Below are positions 45,447-57,249 of a stretch of 64,000 nt of DNA, piece after piece (positions within the stretch are counted from its first letter, which is position 1; each line of letters begins with the position of its first letter). The DNA is from Tragulus kanchil (lineage: Eukaryota; Chordata; Mammalia; Artiodactyla; Tragulidae): the NCBI GenBank assembly GCA_022376925.1, contig JAIOJX010000005.1, positions 158,425,501 through 158,489,500 of the forward strand. The letters are read 5' to 3'. The position numbers and the translations under genes were made by a program. The notes beneath the pieces were generated by a model. That model worked only from the letters and a program-made list of their open reading frames with translations. It was not told the origin of the DNA and did no database searches.

Positions 45447-47314
45447 AATAAGACTGGAGGCAGATGAGATACTGGCTGCCTGCCTCTCAGGGTGCAGGTG
45501 TTCCTAGACTTGGGAGTGGGGAGGGAGAAACAGCGTTGTTCTGGGCCACATCTGCTTGGAGCAGACCTTCTAACGGGGAGCTGGGAGAAGTACTGGATGG
45601 AAGTAGGTTGTGATTTAAACGCCAAATGCTCTTGCTGTTCCTACCAAGATTGTTTTTGCTGAGTGTTTCTCTACTTGCTATGCTCCCTTAGGGCAATTCC
45701 CAAAATTTAAAAAAAAAATTTTTTTTTAAGAAATTGTTTTCATTAAACGGTTGCTTCGCTGAGGAAAGGATCCAACAACCTTCTTATACAGCCATTCTAG
45801 AAATTCTCACTTGGAACTACTTCTAGAAAATTAAAACATGCACACGAGATGATACTCTGTGCCTTTCCTAGACAACTGGCATACGCCTGTGCTGTTCCTG
45901 AATGACTCAACCCCGCTTATACAACAGTGTGCCTCTCAGAAAAAGGAAATGCAGATATCTCTAAGAATTACATTCAAGAGAAATTTCCCTATACTAATTA
46001 AGCAACCTAAGTTTACTGTTTCATCTGTGACAAAATACAAATATTAATGTACTCGTGAGTACATCAGAAAATGTAGCACCTTCTCCCTTTTCAAGTAGTA
46101 TTTTTAAGGGTTTCACAGTAAAATACACCATTACTTAAATGCTGACAGCCTTCCACATTCTAAACACTGGCTGTGATCCCAGGAGGGCTCGTTCTGGCTG
46201 TCCATTTCCTGGTTCCCTTACATTTCAGGCTGCTTTGCCTTTTTGTTTATTGCTACTGGTGTCACAGAGCATAGTCCTCTCTCCCTGCACCACTGTTTTC
46301 AACAACATCCTTAAGTATGACTTCTTGCCAAGGCCTTGTTGCAAATGAAGTCAGTGTCTGCATGGCCCCCATCCGCAACAGGGCAGAAGCCTTACCACAG
46401 CTTTCACTCTCACAGCGACCCTCTAGTTCGTCCTGGGTTGCTCCTCCCTGTAAAGAATCTCTACCCTTTGAGCAAGCTGAGGCAAGGGCAACGAGGGGTC
46501 TAATATCTTTGGTTTGTTACATCTGGGGCAGAGTGCTTGTCCTAGGAGTAGAAGCTGGGTCAGGGAAGGCACGCCAGCCCCCTCAGTCACTCCTGTGCAG
46601 AACAATCCTTCCCTAGAATAAGACTGGAGGCAGATGAGATACTGGCTGCCTGCCTCTCAGGGTGCAGGTGTTCCTAGACTTGGGAGTGGGGAGGGAGAAA
46701 CAGCGTTGTTCTGGGCCACATCTGCTTGGAGCAGACCTTCTAACGGGGAGCTGGGAGAAGTACTGGATGGAAGTAGGTTGTGATTTAAACGCCAAATGCT
46801 CTTGCTGTTCCTACCAAGATTGTTTTTGCTGAGTGTTTCTCTACTTGCTATGCTCCCTTAGGGCAATTCCCAAAATTTAAAAAAAAAATTTTTTTTTAAG
46901 AAATTGTTTTCATTAAACGGTTGCTTCGCTGAGGAAAGGATCCAACAACCTTCTTATACAGCCATTCTAGAAATTCTCACTTGGAACTACTTCTAGAAAA
47001 TTAAAACATGCACACGAGATGATACTCTGTGCCTTTCCTAGACAACTGGCATACGCCTGTGCTGTTCCTGAATGACTCAACCCCGCTTATACAACAGTGT
47101 GCCTCTCAGAAAAAGGAAATGCAGATATCTCTAAGAATTACATTCAAGAGAAATTTCCCTATACTAATTAAGCAACCTAAGTTTACTGTTTCATCTGTGA
47201 CAAAATACAAATATTAATGTACTCGTGAGTACATCAGAAAATGTAGCACCTTCTCCCTTTTCAAGTAGTATTTTTAAGGGTTTCACAGTAAAATACACCA
47301 TTACTTAAATGCTG
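44967..47314. repeat. Tandem duplication D12 (unit about 1.17 kb)
   Basis: Copy 1 is 44967-46144 and copy 2 is 46139-47314, shift 1170-1172, sharing six bases (ATGCTG) at the seam. The two C-run deletions near 46278 and 46285 are the main difference. No interspersed repeat recognised in the unit. Confidence 0.95.
45703..45733. repeat. A10/T9 palindromic tract
   Basis: AATTT, ten A, nine T and AAG form a near-perfect self-complementary stretch. Repeated at 46873-46903 by D12. It is a likely polymerase-slippage site. Confidence 0.8.
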
Positions 47315-48040
47315 GACATACATGCCCAGCCATGTATCATCTTGGTTGCTTAGAAACCATGAGGCATGGCCTGAATAAGCAAAATTAGAGCAGTAGAAGC
47401 AAGGAACTCTTTGTTAAAAAGGAGGTGCAGAGGAAAATGTCTTAGCTATAATTATGTATTTTGAAAACGAAACTGCAAAGTAAACAAACATAATGAAAGA
47501 TTCAGGATGCCACATGTGAAATGTCTTCTCAAGCAAAAGCACTTGAATTCTTACTGCTCTTAAGTTACACACTTCAACTCGGTTGCAGTTCACCAAAGAA
47601 AAAGAACAACTTTAATACATGTATGGAATTTCCATAACCCCATGCATCAAAAGTGTCAAAAAACCACCAAGAAAGAAAAGCTGACCTATATTTTTGAACC
47701 CCAAAGGTCAGTGTGAAATCAACTTTACACAAGGCTCAGGAGGTGTAAAAATTTAATTTCCACTCAATTCTGACCACTTAATAGCATGCATCAGATGCAA
47801 GGCAACCCAGCAACAATCCTAAATATCTAACAAGAAATTTCAAACCTGACTTAATTAAAAATAACAAAAGAAGATCTGTAAAGAATGTAATGCCTCAAAT
47901 CACATACAAAAAACACCAGAAAACATCTTCTTAGATTGGCTCCAGTTTATATTTTTTAGGAAATAATCATCACAATTTATAGTTGGATATACCTAAGCAA
48001 AAAGCGGCCTGTAATAATTAAATAACTTAAATTCTAATTG
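47315..48040. other. Unique intronic DNA
   Basis: No recognised repeat or exon. The minus-strand frame at 47414-47596 is unsupported. Confidence 0.45.
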
Positions 48041-48282
48041 TTGGTGCTCATTCTCGATCATTATCCTCTCAGAAGATGTGTCTATGACTTTATGTACTCA
48101 GCTTCCTCTGAAATACAGCAAAGTCTAAAATATAATGAACTGCAAGAGCAGCTGGCTAAAGTTGGTGTTCATTCTGGATCATTATCCTCTCAGAAGACAT
48201 GTCTATGAGTTTATGTACTCAACTTCCTCTGAAATACAGCAAAATCTAAAATACAATAAACTGCAAGAGCAAGTGGCTAAAG
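48041..48282 (+). repeat. Diverged 121-bp tandem repeat (two units)
   Basis: Unit 1 is 48041-48161 and unit 2 is 48162-48282. Both begin TTGGTG(C/T)TCATTCT and end (A/C)(A/T)GGCTAAAG-like text such as CTGGCTAAAG/GTGGCTAAAG. They are equal in length, directly adjacent and roughly 90% identical with about a dozen substitutions. Unlike the 1.1-kb blocks, this divergence shows a real, older duplication. Confidence 0.9.
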
Positions 48283-48838
48283 CAAGAATTTCTCAAGCAA
48301 GAGTAAGATGTTCTATTCTATTCTTTTTTAGAAGGAGAGGAGTGGGATGATTTCTAAAGCTATCAATAGTTGCAGTTCCTGCAGCAGACAGAAAAATTAC
48401 CTTGGAAACCAGTAAGAAATATCCTATGAAATCAAAAATTCTTGGGCACAGTCTCTCACAGGCTTTTATGGTTCATTTGTTTGTGGGTTACAAATTCTGG
48501 GAAACTTACAGAGTTTGCAAATGGTGTCCATTTTCCTGGGTGTACGAAGATCAAATAAAAGGACTCACTGCACACAAAGGTCGTGGCCCCCTGTGTGTTC
48601 TAAAGGTCAGCAGAGAACCTGTGTGCTTCTTTGTATTTCCTAACAGTGTTGTCACCACACCACCTCATTTCCACTTAACTTTTCTTGATCATTTCTTCAA
48701 ACCTGATGAACAGTGTGAAATTCCTGAGAAAATGGACTATTTCCTCTTCTCCTACAGTCAACCTATTTCTAGGGCTGTAGAAGTCTCATTCAGGGTCTGA
48801 ACTGACTTTCTGTTGTGTTAAAAAAAAAAAAAAAAAAT
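48162..48838 (+). pseudogene. Possible retrocopy of unidentified origin with poly-A tail
   Basis: Plus-strand text has coding flavour: 48200-48330 reads EFMYSTSSEIQQNLKYNKLQ, then EQVAKARISQARV. After a stop, an open frame of 132 codons (48402-48800) is followed by about 17 A at 48821-48837. I recognise no parent gene, and no target-site duplication was confirmed. An unknown transposon fragment or chance frames beside an A-run are alternatives. Confidence 0.3.
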
Positions 48839-48846
48839 AGCCACAC

Positions 48847-51070
48847 AGAACAGTATCTACTGTACCGAAAATCCAACAAATGGGAACTACCATCCTCAAC
48901 CTTATCCTACAGATAATCTCCCTAACACAGAGCTCACTAAGGGTTTTCAACTCATTTCTAATGACATTTATTTCCATTCTGCTTCAGCTAACCATTCTCA
49001 GACTCCTGGGAGAGTAAACTTACCCATTTTAAACTCCCATTTACATACTTGGACCACAGTCTTTTCTGCTTCCCCTCTCCTCTGTTTTCCTACTGTTGGT
49101 GTTTTCCTTTCCCAGTTCCTCTTAAGTGATCAGCTTATTGCTAGTCTTTCATCTTTATCTATCCCAGTCTAAATTCCTATAATCCCTCATTTGGCCTACT
49201 GTACCCAGTGCCTAACTCCCTTGCAATCTTTTTCTGTTTCGTAGGATCTGAAAACAAACACCCAAATATGAATCAATCCATCATTCCCACAATCTCCTTC
49301 TAATCTAGACTGCCAAACTCTGTTAGAAAGAGCTATGCAACTGGGCAGACTTAGGGCCACTATAAACCAACTCGGCCCCTCTAACTCTCCTTACGGGCTA
49401 GTTACTTACCATCAGCATATAAACAAGCTAATATGTGGTCCCATGAGACATGCTGAAAAACAAACAAAAAAGGCTCTATTCTGATCCTTGACCCCAAAGT
49501 TATCATTCTATTTGCCTCTCACTCAAGATTCTCAAGACAGAAAGTTCAAATGATTTTAGGTTTAATGAGGTCTTCTTAGATGTGACACAGAAGCACAATC
49601 CATAAAGAAAAGATTGATACACTGGGTTTCATTAAAATTAATCTCTGCTCTGCTAAAGACACTGTCAAGAAGATGAGAAGACAAGTCACAGAGCAGGAGA
49701 AAATATTCCCAAAAGATATAGCTGATAAAGGATTGTGATCCAAAACATACAAAGAACTCTTAAAACTCAACAATAAAAACACAAACAATCCAATTATAAA
49801 ACAAGCCAAGGCTCTGACAGATGCCTAACCAAAGAAGATGTTCAGAAAAGCAAGTGAGCATATGAAAAATGCTCCACATCATGCATCATCCAAGAAATGC
49901 AAATTAAAACAAGACACTACCATACACGACTAGAATGGCCAAAATCCAAAACCGAGAACAGTATCACTGTACCGAAAATCCAACAAATGGGAACTACCAT
50001 CCTCAACCTTATCCTACAGATAATCTCCCTAACACAGAGCTCACTAAGGGTTTTCAACTCATTTCTAATGACATTTATTTCCATTCTGCTTCAGCTAACC
50101 ATTCTCAGACTCCTGGGAGAGTAAACTTACCCATTTTAAACTCCCATTTACATACTTGGACCACAGTCTTTTCTGCTTCCCCTCTCCTCTGTTTTCCTAC
50201 TGTTGGTGTTTTCCTTTCCCAGTTCCTCTTAAGTGATCAGCTTATTGCTAGTCTTTCATCTTTATCTATCCCAGTCTAAATTCCTATAATCCCTCATTTG
50301 GCCTACTGTACCCAGTGCCTAACTCCCTTGCAATCTTTTTCTGTTTCGTAGGATCTGAAAACAAACACCCAAATATGAATCAATCCATCATTCCCACAAT
50401 CTCCTTCTAATCTAGACTGCCAAACTCTGTTAGAAAGAGCTATGCAACTGGGCAGACTTAGGGCCACTATAAACCAACTCGGCCCCTCTAACTCTCCTTA
50501 CGGGCTAGTTACTTACCATCAGCATATAAACAAGCTAATATGTGGTCCCATGAGACATGCTGAAAAACAAACAAAAAAGGCTCTATTCTGATCCTTGACC
50601 CCAAAGTTATCATTCTATTTGCCTCTCACTCAAGATTCTCAAGACAGAAAGTTCAAATGATTTTAGGTTTAATGAGGTCTTCTTAGATGTGACACAGAAG
50701 CACAATCCATAAAGAAAAGATTGATACACTGGGTTTCATTAAAATTAATCTCTGCTCTGCTAAAGACACTGTCAAGAAGATGAGAAGACAAGTCACAGAG
50801 CAGGAGAAAATATTCCCAAAAGATATAGCTGATAAAGGATTGTGATCCAAAACATACAAAGAACTCTTAAAACTCAACAATAAAAACACAAACAATCCAA
50901 TTATAAAACAAGCCAAGGCTCTGACAGATGCCTAACCAAAGAAGATGTTCAGAAAAGCAAGTGAGCATATGAAAAATGCTCCACATCATGCATCATCCAA
51001 GAAATGCAAATTAAAACAAGACACTACCATACACCGACTAGAATGGCCAAAATCCAAAACGCCGACAACA
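48847..51070. repeat. Tandem duplication D13 (unit about 1.11 kb)
   Basis: Copy 1 is 48847-49960 and copy 2 is 49955-51070, shift 1107-1108, sharing AGAACA at the seam. Differences sit at the ends: GTATCTACTG/GTATCACTG, CACGACT/CACCGACT and AAAACCGAG/AAAACGCCGAC. The L1 continues intact only after copy 2. Confidence 0.95.
49560..49955 (+). mobile_element. L1MA-type ORF2 fragment, cut by the D13 seam
   Basis: GAAAAGATTGATACACTGGG, AAAGGATTGTGATCCAAAAC and AAGAAATGCAAATTAAAACA are L1 ORF2 C-terminal text, ending abruptly at the duplication seam. The same text restarts at 50667. Confidence 0.85.
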
Positions 51071-51925
51071 CTAAATACTGGGGAGGATGTGAAGCAACAA
51101 GAACTCTTACCCACTGGGGGATGCAAAATGGTACAGCCACTTCAGACAGCAGTTTGGTAGTTTCTTACAAAAGCAAATATATTCTTACCATAAGATCCAC
51201 CAATAAAGCTCCCTGGTAACTACCCAAAGGAGCTGAAAACATATGTCCACACAAAACCCTGCAAACAGGTGTTTACAGATGCTTTAGCAATAGCTGATAA
51301 AACATGGAAGCAACCAAGATGCCCTTCAAGAACTGAATCCATGAACAAACTGTGGTACCTATAGACAATGAAGTATTTATTCACGGCTAAAAAGAAATGA
51401 ACGATCAAGCCATGAAAAGACAAAGAGGAAACTGAAATGCATATTACTAAGTTAAAGATGCCGATTTGAAAAGGCTAAATAATGTATGATTCCAAATATA
51501 CAGCATTCTGGAAAAGGCAAAACTATGTAGACAGCAAAAAGATCAGTGGTTGCCAAGGGTTACAAGGAGGGAGGGAGGGAGGGAGGGAGGGAGGAAACGG
51601 TAGAGAACAGAGGATTTGTATAGCAGAAAAACTACTCTGCAAGATACTAAAACGATGGATATATATTATCATACATCTGTCTAAACCCTCAGACTAGAAA
51701 ATGTGAGAAGTGAATCCTATGGACTGTAGGTGATAATGACGTATCAACAGCATAGTTTTGTCAATCATAACAAATGGACCACTGTGGTAGGAAATGTGGT
51801 GGGCCATGCTGATAATGAAGAGGATGTGCATGTGTGGAGGGACATATACGAAATTTCTATACTATCTACTCAATTTGCTGTGGAATTAAAACTACCTTAA
51901 AAAAATAATAAAGTCTACAGGTATT
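50667..51925 (+). mobile_element. L1MA-type LINE, ORF2 C-terminus through 3' UTR
   Basis: Continuous L1: CTAGAATGGCCAAAATCCAA, GCAAAATGGTACAGCCACTT, ACCCAAAGGAGCTGAAAACA, CATATTACTAAGTTAAAGAT, AAAGATCAGTGGTTGCCAAG, GTGATAATGACGTATCAACA and TCAATTTGCTGTGGAATTAA in consensus order to a terminal AATAAAGTCTA. Frameshifts and stops make it inactive. A GGAG array sits in the 3' UTR. Confidence 0.9.
51566..51594 (+). repeat. (GGAG)7 microsatellite
   Basis: Seven perfect GGAG units plus one G inside the L1 3' UTR, where the family carries a G-rich stretch. A G-quadruplex is possible on the plus strand. Confidence 0.95.
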
Positions 51926-52079
51926 TTTAAAAGATTTTCAAGACACATTTTCTGGCTTGATTTATCCTTAAGAAGTGGAGTGCATCATAGTAAGCTGGAG
52001 GACAATAATGCTTAGTTAATAAGGATTAATAACTCAAAACAATGACTACCACCTGCACACTGAGTAACTGATTTACTAA

Positions 52080-52230
52080 GGGTCAGACACCATAGCTAGT
52101 GGTTTTACCCTACTTTAAGGAAGTAGGGGCTTATAGAAATGAGGAAACTGAGGCTCCAGAGAATAAATAATTTATCTTAAGTCACACAGCAAATAAGAGG
52201 TAGGAAATAAACAGGACACATCCCTAGAAA
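52080..52230 (-). mobile_element. MIR SINE fossil (copy in D14a)
   Basis: GAAATGAGGAAACTGAGGCT, CTTAAGTCACACAGCAAATA and AAGAGGTAGGAAATAAACAG are reverse-oriented MIR. Repeated at 53110-53259. Confidence 0.8.
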
Positions 52231-53109
52231 GCAAATATGCATTGAAAGAAATAATACTGGGAAGTGGTTTCCTTAAAGCATTCATACCATCCCTAGAGTG
52301 ATGAAATTGCTCACTGTGTGGAAATGATTTGGTAACACTGGTGAAAAGATGTAAACCTGACATCAATTATACTTAGTTTCCAAGATTTGATTTTAAGCCA
52401 GTTCAGGAAGAAAGAAAAAAAAGAATTGCCACCACTACAGCTATTTTCCTTGAGGAAATTAAGATTAGAAATCATAATCTGCCTTGTTAATTTAGTCTTT
52501 ACACTGTGATACAATTTCAAGATTAAATCTAGAAGTTCAACACAATTCATTATTGCATAACTCTTTTAAAAAGCTCTTTTAAAGAAGCAGAATGAAGGTA
52601 ATTGTATTTATCAAATTAATGTTGAACTGTAAAATACCATTCAGTAAATAAACCTCAATTCTCATTGGTTATCTGGTTTAACTCTCTTAAAAAATGTCTA
52701 GGTGAACATTTTAAATGCCTGCTGAATTGAATTCACTCTATTTTGAGAACCATTCTTTAAAACCAATAGTTTCCCATACACAGGCATAGCCTGGAGCTAT
52801 CTAGGTTTCAGTCCCAGATCACTACATAAAGCAAATCTTACTCACAGCTAAATAAGTCACAGGGATTTTTTTTTTTGGTTTCCCCTGCATGTAGACGTTA
52901 TCTTTACACTATACTGTAGTCAATTAAAACTACCTTAAAAAGTCTACAGGTATTTTTAAAAGATTTTCAAGACACATTTTCTGGCTTGATTTATCCTTAA
53001 GAAGTGGAGTGCATCATAGTAAGCTGGAGGACAATAATGCTTAGTTAATAAGGATTAATAACTCAAAACAATGACTACCACCTGCACACTGAGTAACTGA
53101 TTTACTAAG

Positions 53110-53259
53110 GGTCAGACACCATAGCTAGTGGTTTTACCCTACTTTAAGGAAGTAGGGGCTTATAGAAATGAGGAAACTGAGGCTCCAGAGAATAAATAAT
53201 TTATCTTAAGTCACACAGCAAATAAGAGGTAGGAAATAAACAGGACACATCCCTAGAAA
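53110..53259 (-). mobile_element. MIR SINE fossil (copy in D14b)
   Basis: Image of 52080-52230 created by D14. Confidence 0.8.
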
Positions 53260-54414
53260 GCAAATATGCATTGAAAGAAATAATACTGGGAAGTGGTTTC
53301 CTTAAAGCATTCATACCATCCCTAGAGTGATGAAATTGCTCACTGTGTGGAAATGATTTGGTAACACTGGTGAAAAGATGTAAACCTGACATCAATTATA
53401 CTTAGTTTCCAAGATTTGATTTTAAGCCAGTTCAGGAAGAAAGAAAAAAAAGAATTGCCACCACTACAGCTATTTTCCTTGAGGAAATTAAGATTAGAAA
53501 TCATAATCTGCCTTGTTAATTTAGTCTTTACACTGTGATACAATTTCAAGATTAAATCTAGAAGTTCAACACAATTCATTATTGCATAACTCTTTTAAAA
53601 AGCTCTTTTAAAGAAGCAGAATGAAGGTAATTGTATTTATCAAATTAATGTTGAACTGTAAAATACCATTCAGTAAATAAACCTCAATTCTCATTGGTTA
53701 TCTGGTTTAACTCTCTTAAAAAATGTCTAGGTGAACATTTTAAATGCCTGCTGAATTGAATTCACTCTATTTTGAGAACCATTCTTTAAAACCAATAGTT
53801 TCCCATACACAGGCATAGCCTGGAGCTATCTAGGTTTCAGTCCCAGATCACTACATAAAGCAAATCTTACTCACAGCTAAATAAGTCACAGGGATTTTTT
53901 TTTTTTTTTTGGTTTCCCACTGCATGTAGACGTTATCTTTACACTATACTGTAGTCAATTAAAGTGTACAATAGTACCCAGGTCTAAGAAACACACATAC
54001 TTTAATTTAAAAATAGTTTCTTACTTTAAAAAATGCTAACCATAATGGACGCCACAGGATTGCCACAAACCTCCAATTTGTCAAAAAAAAAAAAAAAATT
54101 CATAGTATCTACAAAGCTCAGTAAGCAAAACACAATAAAATGAAGTACCTACAGTCTCTATTTGGGTAGAAGATCCATTATCAGCCTTCAATAGACACTT
54201 TTTTTTTTATTGTTTTCTACTGATTTTACTGAAGTTTTGGAAACTGTACTAGAAACTGTAATTATACCTACTTTTTTAGGTCAAGAATCTAAAGAGATGT
54301 TGCATAGGTTTCAAGACAACTCAGCAGATAAAAGAGATGCTCCCTCTGCTGGCTTTGCAGTAGCTGATTTACCTGGCCCATCCCTTGCAGTTAGGCAGCA
54401 TGGCTGAGGCAGTG

Positions 54415-54506
54415 GCCATGAACCCTAACAAACTCGGGAGGACAGTGGAGGACAGAGGAGCCTGGCATGTTAGGCCATAAGGCCATGAAGAGTAGGGCAC
54501 AAGTGA
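54415..54506 (+). mobile_element. BovB/Bov-tA-type fragment
   Basis: CATGAACCCTAACAAACTCG, GGAGGACAGTGGAGGACAGA and GGAGCCTGGCATGTTAGGCC resemble the ruminant repeat text CATGAACTC...GGCAAACTC...GAGGCCTGGCGTGCT, diverged. Ends at the start of duplication D15. Confidence 0.6.
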
Positions 54507-54724
54507 ACACCACCAGCAGCCCCCTGAAGTGGAAATACAAAGGGTTTTTTTGTTTTCCTAATAAAGTAACTAGAGAAGGTTGGCACATACAATTATAATG
54601 TATTAGGTGGTTTTTTGGAAAAGTAGATTTATCAAGGGTCTGTTTATAAACAGATGAGGAAAGAAACACAAAGCAAGGGAGAAAAGGGACAGACAGACCC
54701 AACTGAATTGAGTTAAAGAGAATA

Positions 54725-55313
54725 GGAGGGAGACATTAAGAGGCTTTCTTCAATGAACAATGCAAGTAAGTAGAGGAAAACGACAGCACTGGAAAGACTA
54801 GAGATCTCTCCAAGAAAGCTGGAGATATCAAGAGAACATTTCACGCAAGGCTGGACACAGTAAAGGATAGAATCAGTTAAGGATCTAACTGGAGCAGAAG
54901 AGATTAAGAGGTGGCAAGAATACACAGAAGAACTATACAGAAAGTCTTCCTGGATAACCACTGTGGTGTGATCACTCACCTGGAGCCAGACATCCTAGAA
55001 TGTGAAGTCAAGGGGCTCTTAGGAAGCATTACTGCAAACAAAGCTAATGGGGTGATAGAATTTCAGTTGAGCTATTTAAGTCCTAAAAGATGATGCTGTT
55101 CAAGTGTTACACTCAATCTGCCAGCACATTTGGAAAACTCAGCAGTGGCCACAAGACTGGAAAACAGTCAGTTTTCATTCCAATCCCAAAAAAGAGGTGT
55201 GCCAAAGAATGTTCAAACTACTAGGCATCTGCATTTATTTCACATGCTGGTGCGGTTATGCTCAAAATCCTTCAAAGGGATGGAAGGGGATGGAAAACCA
55301 GTGTAAAGCCTAG
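54725..55313 (+). mobile_element. BovB (RTE) reverse-transcriptase fragment (copy in D15a)
   Basis: GGTGGCAAGAATACACAGAA, GGTGTGATCACTCACCTGGA, GTGTTACACTCAATCTGCCA and AACTCAGCAGTGGCCACAAG match BovB ORF text upstream of the RT core. Translated pieces include GVITHLEPDILECEVKG, LHSICQHIWKTQQWPQDWK and a NKANG motif. Frameshifts and a stop break it, and the catalytic YADD region is absent. It is an inactive internal fragment. Confidence 0.92.
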
Positions 55314-55824
55314 AAAAATATTCTTTCATTAGAAGTTCTACATTTTAATTTTATAGATTTTAAGTTGTCTTAAAAATTCATTTTCAATAGTACATACCTA
55401 GAAACAGGTTATTTAAACAAAAGCTTTGATCCTGCTTGCTTACACATTTAAAGCTAGTCATTTTAATTGTTTTGCAAAGTGCCATTAGATGAATGCCATG
55501 AGAACTGTGAGACGTCCTGTGAGAGACGGACTGCACCATCTCTAAAAGGCTTCTATGGAGAACATGAAAATATGCCTTCTTCTAGACACTCAGTAAAAAT
55601 AAAAGATGAACACCACCAGCAGCCCCTGAAGTGGAAATACAAAGGGTTTTTGTTTTCCTAATAAAGTAACTAGAGAAGGTTGGCACATACAATTATAATG
55701 TATTAGGTGGTTTTTTGGAAAAGTAGATTTATCAAGGGTCTGTTTATAAACAGATGAGGAAAGAAACACAAAGCAAGGGAGAAAAGGGACAGACAGACCC
55801 AACTGAATTGAGTTAAAGAGAATA

Positions 55825-56413
55825 GGAGGGAGACATTAAGAGGCTTTCTTCAATGAACAATGCAAGTAAGTAGAGGAAAACGACAGCACTGGAAAGACTA
55901 GAGATCTCTCCAAGAAAGCTGGAGATATCAAGAGAACATTTCACGCAAGGCTGGACACAGTAAAGGATAGAATCAGTTAAGGATCTAACTGGAGCAGAAG
56001 AGATTAAGAGGTGGCAAGAATACACAGAAGAACTATACAGAAAGTCTTCCTGGATAACCACTGTGGTGTGATCACTCACCTGGAGCCAGACATCCTAGAA
56101 TGTGAAGTCAAGGGGCTCTTAGGAAGCATTACTGCAAACAAAGCTAATGGGGTGATAGAATTTCAGTTGAGCTATTTAAGTCCTAAAAGATGATGCTGTT
56201 CAAGTGTTACACTCAATCTGCCAGCACATTTGGAAAACTCAGCAGTGGCCACAAGACTGGAAAACAGTCAGTTTTCATTCCAATCCCAAAAAAGAGGTGT
56301 GCCAAAGAATGTTCAAACTACTAGGCATCTGCATTTATTTCACATGCTGGTGCGGTTATGCTCAAAATCCTTCAAAGGGATGGAAGGGGATGGAAAACCA
56401 GTGTAAAGCCTAG
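55825..56413 (+). mobile_element. BovB (RTE) reverse-transcriptase fragment (copy in D15b)
   Basis: Image of 54725-55313 created by D15, with the same disablements, which rules out a second BovB insertion. Confidence 0.92.
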
Positions 56414-56712
56414 AAAAATATTCTTTCATTAGAAGTTCTACATTTTAATTTTATAGATTTTAAGTTGTCTTAAAAAAATTCATTTTCAATAGTACATACC
56501 TAGAAACAGGTTATTTAAACAAAAGCTTTGATCCTGCTTGCTTACACATTTAAAGCTAGTCATTTTAATTGTTTTGCAAAGTGCCATTAGATGAATGCCA
56601 TGAGAACTGTGAGACGTCCTGTGAGAGACGGACTGCACCATCTCTAAAAGGCTTCTATGGAGAACATGAAAATATGCCTTCTTCTAGACGCTCAGTAAAA
56701 ATAAAAGATGAA

Positions 56713-57194
56713 AGGGCTTTCAACTCGAGGCACAGTGGTTAAATGTGTATAGTACATTACTGCAGAAAATTAAGTGTGGATTGGCCTGTAAAATTTGGCA
56801 CAAATAGAGAAAGGTGAATAAATGGAAGTGTAAATAATCCTTACAGACAGAGCTGAATTACTACTTTAAACTACGGACGGTCACACACATGCTGTTCTAA
56901 TCACATGGTTAAAGCAGCCTGCAGACCATTCCTGTGAGCCCCCTGCAAATGACAGGCTTGGTCTCACAATTAGGTGAGAAGGGGAACACTGCAATAAATA
57001 CAAGTTCTGTTAATTTAGATCAAACAAGCAGCTGGCTGAATGACATCAACTCTAGCTAGAAAAACGCTTCAAATTCATTTACACTCGGAAAGGCAAATGT
57101 TCCAGTGGCAAAGATATTTCAAACCAAGATCTCAGGAACCTTGCTCTTGGTTAGGGGTTTATCTGCAGTCATGGCTAAGGTACTTAAATTTTCC
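56713..57194. other. Unique intronic DNA
   Basis: No recognised repeat, exon or motif. Confidence 0.45.
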
Positions 57195-57249
57195 AGTTAG
57201 CAGGTTTCTATAATGTCTTTTCAATAAGGTTCTCGTTGAAAAGTGAAAA

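Larger units (their letters stand above)
51884..53963. repeat. Tandem duplication D14 (unit about 1.04 kb)
   Basis: Copy 1 is 51884-52928 and copy 2 is 52922-53963, shift 1038 falling to 1029, sharing seven bases (AATTAAA). Copy 2 lacks nine bases of the L1 AAAAAAATAAT tail near its start, and has a longer poly-T near its end (about 18 versus 11) plus CCACTGC for CCCTGC. Confidence 0.95.
54504..56712. repeat. Tandem duplication D15 (unit about 1.1 kb)
   Basis: Copy 1 is 54504-55610 and copy 2 is 55607-56712, shift 1100-1103, sharing TGAA at the seam. Differences are mostly homopolymer length (GCCCCCTG/GCCCCTG, GGTTTTTTTG/GGTTTTTG, TTAAAAATT/TTAAAAAAATT) plus AGACACTC/AGACGCTC. Confidence 0.95.

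Noticed and set aside
43740..45640. Endogenous retrovirus LTR
   Set aside because: The GC-richer segment lacks TG...CA ends, a polyadenylation signal in place, a primer-binding site, and gag or pol traces. The repetition is explained by D11 and D12.
54210..54407. 65-codon plus-strand frame upstream of BovB
   Set aside because: No similarity recognised. It partly leads into a BovB-type fragment and is unsupported as a gene.
55467..55610. Coding-looking peptide with several Cys (VPLDECHENCETSCERR)
   Set aside because: I could not connect it to a family. No splice sites were identified, and it lies in a duplicated unique block. Chance is the simplest explanation.
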